Positions 1-6,516 of a stretch of DNA of 10,578 nucleotides are shown here, piece by piece; positions within the stretch are counted from its first letter, which is position 1, and each line of letters opens with the position of its first letter. The DNA is from Firmicutes bacterium UBA993 (GTDB taxonomy: Bacteria; Bacillota; Dethiobacteria; DTU022): the NCBI GenBank assembly GCA_002292015.1, contig DBBD01000043.1:1-10578 (forward strand), given 5' to 3'. A model generated the notes under the pieces. That model saw only the letters and a program-made list of their open reading frames with translations. It had not been told where the DNA came from and searched no databases. A program made the translations under genes and the position numbers.

Positions 1-1283
1 ATTTTGTAGCGCTGTTGATTTTACTGGTAGTTATCAGCGTACTGGTTGTATCTTTGTTTGCAATTAATTCCATATTGCCCAACACTCTGGGAAACAAGCC
101 TTATCAATACGAAATCAGCTCTATTTCGTATTTTGAACCTTGGACTTTTAAAGCTGAAGATCTGGAAGCAAGATTTCCGCGAGGCGGAATTATTCTTAAT
201 ATCAATGAAACGGATCGCTATAAAACCGTGATTTTGATGGGCGACGGCAATTTTTTAAAGAACGGAAAAGTCTACACAAACGAAGAAACCAGTGGTCTCT
301 TAATGAAGATCGAGCATGATCTTTTTGAGGAACTCCGGGGGAGTAATATTTTCATGCCGATCGAGGACCAATCTTTGCTTTTTCTGGTTTCCTTTATCTT
401 TAAATATCCCAGCGGTGTGCCGAACATCTGGGAAGATCGCATTCCGCTTGCCTTTCATGGCAGGCAGGGCCTCGTTTTTCATTACCTGCTCGACCCGGAA
501 GGAAATCCGATCCTGCCTCCGACCACGAACCGGACCAGGGGAGAACTCTATGGGACATTTTTGATATACCTGGTATTCATCCTGATTACCATTGTGACGA
601 TCATGATCTTTTCGCTGGATCACCGTTACTCGCGCTACTGGTACCACCTTTTAGGCACTCCACCAAGCCGGCCGGCTCTTTTATCGCTTATTCTTATAGT
701 TCCTTTTCTAGCGGCAAGTGATATTATCCCTGTGTTGTTGCAGCAATCCGATTATTTCTCTTCCATCGGGTACGGCCTGGTTTTAATTTGCCTGATTATT
801 ATTGAAAAACGTGGTAAGATCGATTATCTTGACCTAGGATTACGGCGTGACCGGTTACGCTACGGGTACGGGCTGGCCTTGATCACGGCAGCAATCATCA
901 TTATTTCCGCATACGGTCTGCCTTCAGGCTTGGCTTTGAGCGGCACGGAATCATTAGCTTCGTTTTCTGCAATTTTTTTGCTAACGGGTCTGCCGCGTGA
1001 GTTGCTCTGGCGTGGCTATATTCAGGCAGTCCTGACCCGCCGCCTTGGCATCAACCGGGGTCTGCTGACTATGGTTCTGCTGGCTTCGGCAGCACGTTAT
1101 ATTTATTTGATCGTTACTGAACCGTGGATGCTAACTTACCCTTATACGTACCTGGAAGCGCTGATTTTGGCTCCGGGGTTAGCAGCTATTCTGGGCTACC
1201 TCTACCTGCGGACAGAAAATATTTTGGCATGTGCCCTCATGCACAGCCTGATCATCTGGTTACCGGCAATAATCATCTATTAA
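1..1283 (+). CDS. CPBP-family (CAAX protease-like) membrane protein, 5' end outside window
   Basis: The frame is open to the left edge with no stop, and codons before the TTG at 15 (FVAL) continue the same hydrophobic helix, so the gene very probably starts upstream; numbering here is from 15. One N-terminal membrane helix (about 1-20) is followed by a soluble domain of roughly 160 residues (about 21-180), probably outside the membrane, and then a C-terminal block of about seven or eight helices. That block carries the CPBP-like core: RELLWRGYIQ at 328-337, a following helix at 350-367, and a final helix with HSLIIW at 410-415. CPBP proteins are intramembrane metalloproteases or their non-catalytic relatives. 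Here the family's EExxxR reads RELLWR, the FxxxH site reads ARYIY (360-364), and the last HxxxN reads HSLII, so most catalytic residues are missing. A non-proteolytic role is likely. It lies 22 bases before folE and is probably cotranscribed. The family call is fairly good; the function is unknown. Confidence 0.66.
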   Translation, partial: FVALLILLVVISVLVVSLFAINSILPNTLGNKPYQYEISSISYFEPWTFKAEDLEARFPRGGIILNINETDRYKTVILMGDGNFLKNGKVYTNEETSGLLMKIEHDLFEELRGSNIFMPIEDQSLLFLVSFIFKYPSGVPNIWEDRIPLAFHGRQGLVFHYLLDPEGNPILPPTTNRTRGELYGTFLIYLVFILITIVTIMIFSLDHRYSRYWYHLLGTPPSRPALLSLILIVPFLAASDIIPVLLQQSDYFSSIGYGLVLICLIIIEKRGKIDYLDLGLRRDRLRYGYGLALITAAIIIISAYGLPSGLALSGTESLASFSAIFLLTGLPRELLWRGYIQAVLTRRLGINRGLLTMVLLASAARYIYLIVTEPWMLTYPYTYLEALILAPGLAAILGYLYLRTENILACALMHSLIIWLPAIIIY

Positions 1284-1305
1284 CTAACTGAAAGGCGGAT
1301 ATTTT

Positions 1306-1872
1306 GTGGACAAAGAAAAAATCATCAAAGGAGTGGAAATGATCCTGGAAGCGGTAGACGAAGATTTAAACCGCGAAGGGCTGGTCGGCACACCAAAACG
1401 GGTTGCCGAAATGTATACCGAGCTATTTGCCGGTATTAATCAGGATCCGCGCAAGCATTTGCAAACCTGTTTTGTAGAAGACGGCCACGATGAGATTGTT
1501 CTGGTTAAAGACATTTCCTTTTACTCAATGTGCGAACATCATCTGCTGCCTTTTTACGGCAAAGCCCACGTTGCATACCTGCCCGCAGGAGGCCGCATTG
1601 TTGGTTTAAGCAAGCTGGTGAGGGTAATTGACACTCTTTCAAGGAGACCGCAGTTGCAGGAAAGGCTTGCCGGCAATGTTGCTGACATTATTACTGAAGT
1701 TCTAAATCCCAAAGGAGTTGTGGTGGTCCTTGAAGCCGAGCATCTCTGCATGAGTATCCGTGGCGTGGCCAAGCCGGGAGCAATAACGGTCACTTCAGCA
1801 GTACGCGGTCTTTTCAGGCGTAACCCCAGTTCACGGGTTGAGGTTTTCAGTCTGATCCAAGGGGGCAACTAA
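1306..1872 (+). CDS. folE: GTP cyclohydrolase I (FolE)
   Basis: Cytosolic enzyme that converts GTP to 7,8-dihydroneopterin triphosphate and formate, the first step of folate synthesis. At 188 residues it is a normal length for the family. The zinc and catalytic residues are intact: C76, H78 and H79 in SMCEHHLLPF, plus H146 and C148 in EAEHLCMSIRG. The GLSKLVRVID stretch (100-109) and QLQERL (116-121) are typical of the homodecameric enzyme. The start is GTG at 1306, with AAAGGCGG at 1291-1298 and a 7-base spacer. It follows the CPBP-like gene by 22 bases, and its stop is 6 bases before the HD gene. There is no room for a THF riboswitch directly upstream, so control must come from a promoter further left. 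This is the canonical type IA enzyme, not the zinc-independent FolE2. Confidence 0.97.
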   Translation: MDKEKIIKGVEMILEAVDEDLNREGLVGTPKRVAEMYTELFAGINQDPRKHLQTCFVEDGHDEIVLVKDISFYSMCEHHLLPFYGKAHVAYLPAGGRIVGLSKLVRVIDTLSRRPQLQERLAGNVADIITEVLNPKGVVVVLEAEHLCMSIRGVAKPGAITVTSAVRGLFRRNPSSRVEVFSLIQGGN

Positions 1873-1878
1873 GAAGCT

Positions 1879-2373
1879 GTGGAAAGGGTAGGATTGATTA
1901 TCACTCATCACTCCTACCTGGAGTACTTGTACCAAAATGAGGCCGCTGAGAAAGAACGGATTTTCTGCGGTCACAATTTCGATCACCTGCTAACCGTTGC
2001 CCGCTTGACCTGCCTATTGTTGCTTGAAGAGGGCAACTCCCTTATTTCCCGGGAAATGGCTTACGCTGCTGCCTTGCTTCATGACATCGGACGCTGGCAG
2101 GAGTATAGTTCATGCGTCGACCACGCTGAATCAAGCGCAGTTCTTGCCGGACCGATTCTGGCTGACGCCGGCTTCAGTATTGAAGAGGCGGCACTGATTG
2201 TGAAAGCGATTCGCCAGCACCGGCTTGATGAAAATGCTGATATTCATCGATCACCGTTAAGCAGGGCGCTTAATAAAGCAGATCGTTATGCCAGGTTGTG
2301 TTTTAGATGTGATGCTTGCGACCGGTGCAATAAACGTGAGAAGATGCCACACAAACACGATCTAAAATATTAA
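1879..2373 (+). CDS. HD-domain metal-dependent phosphohydrolase in folate operon (candidate FolQ)
   Basis: A 164-residue single HD domain. The ligand set fits a two-metal HD enzyme: H36 (with H32 also near), H68-D69 in LLHDIGR, H82, H114 in RQHR, and D135 in KADRYAR. Proteins with this H-HD-H-H-D arrangement, such as YqeK and the HD-GYP domains, hydrolyse phosphate esters or anhydrides. The C-terminus has a tight cysteine cluster, C141, C144, C147 and C150 (C-x2-C-x2-C-x2-C), followed by a basic and His-rich tail; it could bind a metal or Fe-S cluster. The start is GTG at 1879, 6 bases after folE, with only a weak upstream site; a TTG at 1894 preceded by GGAAAGGG is an alternative. The operon position between folE and folP, with no Nudix gene in the window, suggests dihydroneopterin triphosphate dephosphorylation. 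That role is inference; the HD fold call is firm. Confidence 0.88.
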   Translation: MERVGLIITHHSYLEYLYQNEAAEKERIFCGHNFDHLLTVARLTCLLLLEEGNSLISREMAYAAALLHDIGRWQEYSSCVDHAESSAVLAGPILADAGFSIEEAALIVKAIRQHRLDENADIHRSPLSRALNKADRYARLCFRCDACDRCNKREKMPHKHDLKY

Positions 2374-2391
2374 GAAGGCGGAGATGGCACA

Positions 2392-3564
2392 ATGCAGATT
2401 TTGTCACTTAATCCAAGCCTGTTAGTTTACGAACTGCAAAAAATGGGATGTGCCCCGACCAGCGCTGCTGACTTCACCAGCAGTGAAGTGCGGCTATTCC
2501 TTAAAATATCTTCTGTTCCCCGGGAACTTCTTGCTCCGCTCGAAACAGCCCTGACAGCAGTAGGTGTGGCTGTGCTGCCGGTTTTAAAAGAGGTCGCAGA
2601 AGCTGAACACCATACCATGATTATAGCGGGGAGTGAAGAAAAAATCAGCCTGGCCGCTATAGAGCTTTCAGCAGCTGTAAGCGGGCTGATTCCGGTCGGC
2701 AAATTGATCAAAGAAAGGCTGGCTGTGCTAAATAAGGGCAAACGTACCAAGCTTGCCCTGGGGGGCCGGATTTTTGATCTGGGAAAAAAAACCTGCCTGA
2801 TGGGTATTTTAAACGTTACACCGGATTCTTTTTCTGATGGCGGCCAGTTTAATTGCCTGGAAAAGGCGATCGAACACGCGCTGCAGATGGCGGAAGAAGG
2901 TGCCGATATCATTGACATCGGGGGCGAATCAACCCGGCCGGGCTACCGGCAGCTACCAGCAGAAGAAGAGCTGAAAAGAGTTATGCCAATCATCAAGGCC
3001 TTGAAGAAAGAGCAATCATTCAAGCTGCCGTTGTCAATCGATACATATAAGGCCATAGTTGCCGAGGCGGCGCTGGATGCAGGGGTTGAGATGATCAATG
3101 ATGTCTGGGGGCTGAAGGCTGATTCTGCCATGGCAGCAGTCGCCTCCCGCTACCGCGTTCCGATCTGTCTCATGCACAACCGCAGCGATACTGATTATCA
3201 CGATCTGATAACCGAGGTTATTGCCGAACTGGAAGAATCTGTTGCTATTGCCCTGGAAGCTGGTATCAGTAAAGAGAAGATTATCATCGATCCTGGTATA
3301 GGTTTTGGTAAAACTTTGCAGCAAAACCTCGAGGTAATGCTCCATCTGAAAGACTTTCATAACTTAGGGTTTCCTCTGCTGCTTGGCACATCGCGTAAAT
3401 CAATGATCGGGAAAACCCTTGATTTGCCCGCGGAGGAGCGGCTCGAAGGCACTGCTGCCACAGTAGCTTACGGGATCAGCGCCGGCGCTGCACTTGTGCG
3501 TGTTCACGATGTTAAAGTAATGAAACGGGTAGTCGATATGACCGATGCTATGACTCGGAGGTGA
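2392..3564 (+). CDS. folP: Dihydropteroate synthase with extra N-terminal domain (FolP)
   Basis: Cytosolic TIM-barrel enzyme that condenses hydroxymethyl-dihydropterin pyrophosphate with p-aminobenzoate to give dihydropteroate; it is the sulfonamide target. The catalytic part starts near residue 120. Both family signatures are present: ILNVTPDSFSDGG (139-151) and ADIIDIGGESTRPG (171-184). Further core elements are SIDTYK (215-220, D217), INDVWG (235-240), DPGIGFGK (300-307), GTSRKS (332-337, K336) and RVHDV (370-374). The protein has 390 residues against roughly 270-285 for a minimal FolP. The first ~120 form an additional Ala/Leu-rich domain with no catalytic motif I recognise, and a corrinoid-protein methyltransferase is excluded by the PDSFSDGG loop. 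ATG start at 2392 with AAGGCGG at 2375-2381. The stop at 3562-3564 overlaps the folB ribosome binding site, implying translational coupling. Confidence 0.96.
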   Translation: MQILSLNPSLLVYELQKMGCAPTSAADFTSSEVRLFLKISSVPRELLAPLETALTAVGVAVLPVLKEVAEAEHHTMIIAGSEEKISLAAIELSAAVSGLIPVGKLIKERLAVLNKGKRTKLALGGRIFDLGKKTCLMGILNVTPDSFSDGGQFNCLEKAIEHALQMAEEGADIIDIGGESTRPGYRQLPAEEELKRVMPIIKALKKEQSFKLPLSIDTYKAIVAEAALDAGVEMINDVWGLKADSAMAAVASRYRVPICLMHNRSDTDYHDLITEVIAELEESVAIALEAGISKEKIIIDPGIGFGKTLQQNLEVMLHLKDFHNLGFPLLLGTSRKSMIGKTLDLPAEERLEGTAATVAYGISAGAALVRVHDVKVMKRVVDMTDAMTRR

Positions 3565-3571
3565 GTATTAA

Positions 3572-3925
3572 TTGGACCGGATAATCGTTGAAAGGATAGT
3601 CTGTTACGCTTTTCATGGCGTGATGCTGGAGGAGCAGTCATTGGGTCAGGAATTCCAGGTAAGCTTGGAGTTAGGTGTCGATCTGTCCGGACACAACAGT
3701 GATCAAATTGATGGCGCGGTTGATTACCGGGTAGCGATCGCAATTGTCGAAGAGGTGATGTACGGCTCTTCCTGCCGACTACTAGAAACGCTAGCCTGCC
3801 GCATCGCTGACCGGCTGCTTGCTTTAGAAGGTGTAATTGAAGCAGCTGTGGAAGTACGTAAACCCAACCCGCCGATTCCCGGCGTGCAGGGCGGTGTTAG
3901 TGTAATGGTCAGCCGGGGCAGGTAG
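3572..3925 (+). CDS. folB: Dihydroneopterin aldolase (FolB)
   Basis: Cleaves dihydroneopterin to 6-hydroxymethyl-7,8-dihydropterin and glycolaldehyde, the step before FolK. At 117 residues it is a usual length. The sequence shows FHGVMLEEQSLGQ (14-26), with E21 six residues after the conserved His as in the S. aureus enzyme, VDYRV (50-54), LLE at 70-72, and KPNPPIPG at 97-104, where K97 is the conserved active-site lysine. The start is TTG at 3572; GGAGG at 3557-3561 lies 10 bases before it and overlaps the end of folP. It sits 9 bases before folK. In many Firmicutes folB and folK are adjacent or fused; here they are separate genes. Confidence 0.95.
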   Translation: MDRIIVERIVCYAFHGVMLEEQSLGQEFQVSLELGVDLSGHNSDQIDGAVDYRVAIAIVEEVMYGSSCRLLETLACRIADRLLALEGVIEAAVEVRKPNPPIPGVQGGVSVMVSRGR

Positions 3926-3934
3926 GAAGAAAGT

Positions 3935-4444
3935 ATGAGCACTGCCTTTATTGCGCTCGGATCCAACCTGGGCGATCGGACAAAGAACCTGCGAACAGCT
4001 TTGGCTGTGCTGACCCAAACCGGCGATCTGATGCTGGAGGCGGTTTCCGCAGTATTCGAAACCGCCCCTGTTGGCGGGCCGGAACAGGGACCTTACCTGA
4101 ACGCCTGCGCCGCTATTGTCACTGAGCTGTCACCAACGCTGCTTCTGCTTGAAATGCTTGACATCGAAAAGAAAATGGGGAGGGTAAGGGCAGGGCGCTG
4201 GGGACCGCGTACCATTGACCTTGACCTGTTGCTTTATGGCAGGATCATGATGAATACTCCACTGCTTGAACTGCCGCACCCGCGGATGCGCGAGCGTGAT
4301 TTTGTTTTGACCCCCCTGGCCGATATTGCTCCCGGCCAGATCGTCCCCGGCCTTAACCAGCCCGTATCATCGATCCTGGCCAAACGCCCGGAGAACAAAG
4401 AAGTTAAACTCTACCTGCGGCAGGGCTGGTATGAGATAAACTAA
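3935..4444 (+). CDS. folK: 6-hydroxymethyl-7,8-dihydropterin pyrophosphokinase (FolK)
   Basis: Transfers pyrophosphate from ATP to 6-hydroxymethyl-7,8-dihydropterin, producing the substrate of FolP. 169 residues, normal for the family. The N-terminus AFIALGSNLGDR (4-15) is characteristic, and the HPPK signature RWGPRTIDLDLLLY occupies 88-101, with D95 and D97 as the magnesium-binding pair and R92 beside them. PHPRMRERDFVLTPL (115-129) is the conserved C-terminal block. ATG start at 3935, preceded by AGGAAGAAA at 3924-3932 overlapping the folB stop. It is the last gene of the folate run; a hairpin and a terminator follow before the opposing fhs gene. Confidence 0.96.
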   Translation: MSTAFIALGSNLGDRTKNLRTALAVLTQTGDLMLEAVSAVFETAPVGGPEQGPYLNACAAIVTELSPTLLLLEMLDIEKKMGRVRAGRWGPRTIDLDLLLYGRIMMNTPLLELPHPRMRERDFVLTPLADIAPGQIVPGLNQPVSSILAKRPENKEVKLYLRQGWYEIN

Positions 4445-4480
4445 CCTTTGAGTATTAGGCGAAAACAAAAGTGAGCGAGG

Positions 4481-4528
4481 GCTTACAGGTGCAACCAATA
4501 GCAACACCTGGATGCACCAACTGTAAGC
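4481..4528 (+). other. Long-range hairpin downstream of folK
   Basis: GCTTACAG (4481-4488) pairs perfectly with CTGTAAGC (4521-4528). Inside it GTGCA (4489-4493) pairs with TGCAC (4513-4517), leaving a 3-base bulge (4518-4520) and a 19-base loop. There is no T-run after it, so it is not an intrinsic terminator by itself. It would lie in the 3' untranslated end of the folate transcript, or antisense in the fhs read-through. It might protect the mRNA 3' end or be a relic of a repeat element; its role is unknown. Confidence 0.5.
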
Positions 4529-4562
4529 GCAGAGTAATATTTAACCATACAAAATTTAAATT

Positions 4563-4586
4563 AAGGACGCCCGGGGGCGTCCTTTT
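4563..4586 (+). terminator. Intrinsic terminator between convergent folK and fhs
   Basis: AAGGACGCCC (4563-4572) and GGGCGTCCTT (4575-4584) are perfect 10-base inverted repeats. Only two bases separate them, so the innermost pairs must open to make a loop. On the plus strand TTTT follows the stem; on the minus strand the stem is followed by a T-rich stretch (TTAATTTAAATTTTG). The element therefore probably ends transcription from both sides, closing the folate operon and fhs. Confidence 0.87.
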
Positions 4587-4628
4587 ATAACAACAGATAA
4601 CTTCTAACTTTACGCGGACGATAAGCGT

Positions 4629-6392
4629 TTAGAAAAGGCCTTGCACTTTTCCGGTTTCCACGTCAACATCAACCCGACGATAAGCGGGGTTGGCCGCTGT
4701 ACCGGGCATCAGAGATATTGCCCCGGCTACAGGGACAACAAATCCAGCCCCACCGTAAGTGAGAATATCACGGATATGAAGCTTCCAGCCCTTGGGCACA
4801 CCTTTAAGAGTCGGCACATCTGTCAGGCTGAGGTGTGTTTTAACCATGCAGGTACCCATTTTTTGGATTTCGGGATCTGCTTCCATCCGCTTCGCCTTCT
4901 CAAGTGCTTCAGCAGAGTACTCAACACCGTCAGCCCCGTATACTTCCCTGGCAATCAGTTCAATGCGTTGACGCAGCGGGGTTTCTAGTTCATAGAGGAA
5001 TTTAAAATCGTTTGGCTCATTGCATGCTTCAATAACTGCATCGGCAAATTCAAGGGCGCCTTCTCCGCCGTACTGCCAGTGCTTCGAAAGAGCAACTCTG
5101 GCCCCTGCTTCTTCCGCGAGGCGCCGCACAGCCTTAATTTCGTTGTCGGTATCAGTGTAGAAGTTGTTGATACAAACAACAGGGTTGATCCCAGCTTTCT
5201 TAACAGTCTTGATGTGGTGGATAAGGTTTTCGCAACCCTTTTCAACCCAGCCGACATTCTCCTGGCCGTAGGCAGGATCAAGCGGCTGTCCCGGAAGGGG
5301 AATCGGAGCCCCACCGTGACACTTAAGAGCCCTGATCGTGGCCACAACAACCGCGCAGTTTGGAACCAATCCGGACATGCGGCACTTTAAGTTCCAGAAC
5401 TTCTCGAAACCGATATCGGCAGCAAACCCGGACTCGGTAATCACGTAATCACCTAACTTCAGGGCCACGCGGTCGCCTATAATCGAAGACTGGCCGATAG
5501 CGATATTAGCAAAGGGGCCGGCGTGAACGAAGACCGGCTGTCCTTCAACGGTCTGCAACAAGTTCGGGTTGATTGCCTCAATCATCCAGGCAGTCATAGC
5601 TCCGGCAACATCAAGATCACCAGTGGTAACAGGCTTGCCTTTTTTATCATAGGCCACAACAATTTTGCCCATCCGCTCACGCATATCTTTCAGATCTTTG
5701 GCCACGGACAGGATCGCCATAACCTCTGAAGAAACAGCGATAGCAAAGCTGGAGTTCATCATGAAACCATCTTTGCGACCACCCAGACCGATGATAATAT
5801 TGCGCAACGACTGAGCGCAGAAGTCGATGATCCATTTCATCTCCACATTGCGCGGGTCGATGTTCAGTCTCTTAAGACCGCTGCGCTCAAGGAAGGCATC
5901 GGTGGAGTTGAACTCGTGCTGAATCCGGGCAGTAAGCGCAACCATGGCCAAATTGTGAGCGTTCATGATCGCGTTTATATCACCGGTAAGACCAAGGGAA
6001 AAAGGAGTAAGGGGAATGCACTGAGCCAGACCACCGCCGGCTGCAGAACCCTTAACGTTCATGGTCGGCCCACCGGAAGGCTGGCGGATAGTGGCGATAA
6101 CATTTTTACCACGCTTGCCCATTCCTTCGGTAAGACCCATGGTCGAGGTCGATTTGCCTTCGCCCAACGGGGTGGGGGTGATGGCCGTAACGTCAATATA
6201 TTTGCCGTCCGGCTTACTCTTAAGTCTATCAAGCACTTTCTTGTAATCAACTTTTGCCACATAGTGGCCGTGGGGCAGGAGCTCATCTTTTTCAAGACCG
6301 AGCTCGTCCGCTAACTGGTAAACCTGCTTCATATTCGCTTCAGCAGCTTCGGCAATTTCCCAGTCGGCATGTTTAGTAGGATCCAACGGCAT
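4629..6392 (-). CDS. fhs: Formate-tetrahydrofolate ligase (Fhs)
   Basis: Makes 10-formyl-THF from formate, ATP and THF; a key entry point of the methyl branch of the Wood-Ljungdahl pathway, also usable in reverse to make ATP. 587 residues from the chosen start. The ATP site TPTPLGEGKST lies at 72-82, RQPSGGP at 103-109, VKGSAAGGGLAQ at 113-124, TGDINAI at 136-142, SGFAADIG at 321-328 and YGGEGA at 441-446. ATG at 6392 was chosen because AAGGAGG (6407-6401) lies 8 bases before it; an in-frame ATG 12 codons earlier (6428) has no comparable site. It is longer than the Moorella enzyme (about 560 residues) and differs at core positions: GSAAGGGL where that enzyme has GGAAGGGY, and an insertion around 362-378. 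It reads as a functional but divergent family member. It is convergent with the folate operon whose product it uses. Confidence 0.96.
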   Translation of the reverse strand: MPLDPTKHADWEIAEAAEANMKQVYQLADELGLEKDELLPHGHYVAKVDYKKVLDRLKSKPDGKYIDVTAITPTPLGEGKSTSTMGLTEGMGKRGKNVIATIRQPSGGPTMNVKGSAAGGGLAQCIPLTPFSLGLTGDINAIMNAHNLAMVALTARIQHEFNSTDAFLERSGLKRLNIDPRNVEMKWIIDFCAQSLRNIIIGLGGRKDGFMMNSSFAIAVSSEVMAILSVAKDLKDMRERMGKIVVAYDKKGKPVTTGDLDVAGAMTAWMIEAINPNLLQTVEGQPVFVHAGPFANIAIGQSSIIGDRVALKLGDYVITESGFAADIGFEKFWNLKCRMSGLVPNCAVVVATIRALKCHGGAPIPLPGQPLDPAYGQENVGWVEKGCENLIHHIKTVKKAGINPVVCINNFYTDTDNEIKAVRRLAEEAGARVALSKHWQYGGEGALEFADAVIEACNEPNDFKFLYELETPLRQRIELIAREVYGADGVEYSAEALEKAKRMEADPEIQKMGTCMVKTHLSLTDVPTLKGVPKGWKLHIRDILTYGGAGFVVPVAGAISLMPGTAANPAYRRVDVDVETGKVQGLF

Positions 6393-6400
6393 TAAAACAA

Positions 6401-6407
6401 CCTCCTT
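6401..6407 (-). promoter_or_regulatory. Ribosome binding site of fhs
   Basis: AAGGAGG on the minus strand, a full anti-16S match, with 8 bases to the ATG at 6392. It decides the start in favour of MPLDPTKH over the in-frame ATG at 6428. Confidence 0.9.
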
Positions 6408-6445
6408 ATGATTTAAACTTTTTTCCAACCACCTGCCAATTTAAA

Positions 6446-6459
6446 CAGACAACAGACAA
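6446..6459 (-). repeat. Tandem heptamer in fhs leader
   Basis: Two adjacent copies of TTGTCTG on the minus strand (CAGACAA on plus), about 55-70 bases before the fhs start. It lies in the 124-base gap between the P1 peptidase stop and fhs. It could be a regulator site or chance; I see no convincing sigma-A promoter in this gap. Confidence 0.3.
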
Positions 6460-6516
6460 TATGATTAATTCCACAAATCCTTCTAAATTCCTGCTTCACT
6501 GTTATGTTATTCACAT

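Noticed and set aside
300..647. Open frame of 115 codons on the minus strand
   Set aside because: It lies wholly opposite the CPBP-like gene and has no ribosome site or recognisable motif. Similar antisense frames at 2427-2918, 4985-5350 and 3034-3360 are likewise shadows of folP and fhs.
1284..1305. THF riboswitch upstream of folE
   Set aside because: The gap is 22 bases and contains only a ribosome site; no riboswitch fold is possible there. The fhs leader also shows no match I recognise.
4481..4528. Integron attC-like recombination site
   Set aside because: It has a paired stem, but the required core GTTRRRY/RYYYAAC ends are absent and there is no cassette or integrase nearby.
6393..6428. 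Earlier in-frame ATG for fhs at 6428 giving 12 more residues
   Set aside because: The added residues include the AAGGAGG site itself, and no good ribosome site precedes 6428; the ATG at 6392 has ideal spacing.
6411..6438. TTGGCA-17-TTAAAT as a fhs promoter on the minus strand
   Set aside because: The spacing is right, but transcription would begin inside the Shine-Dalgarno sequence, leaving too short a leader.
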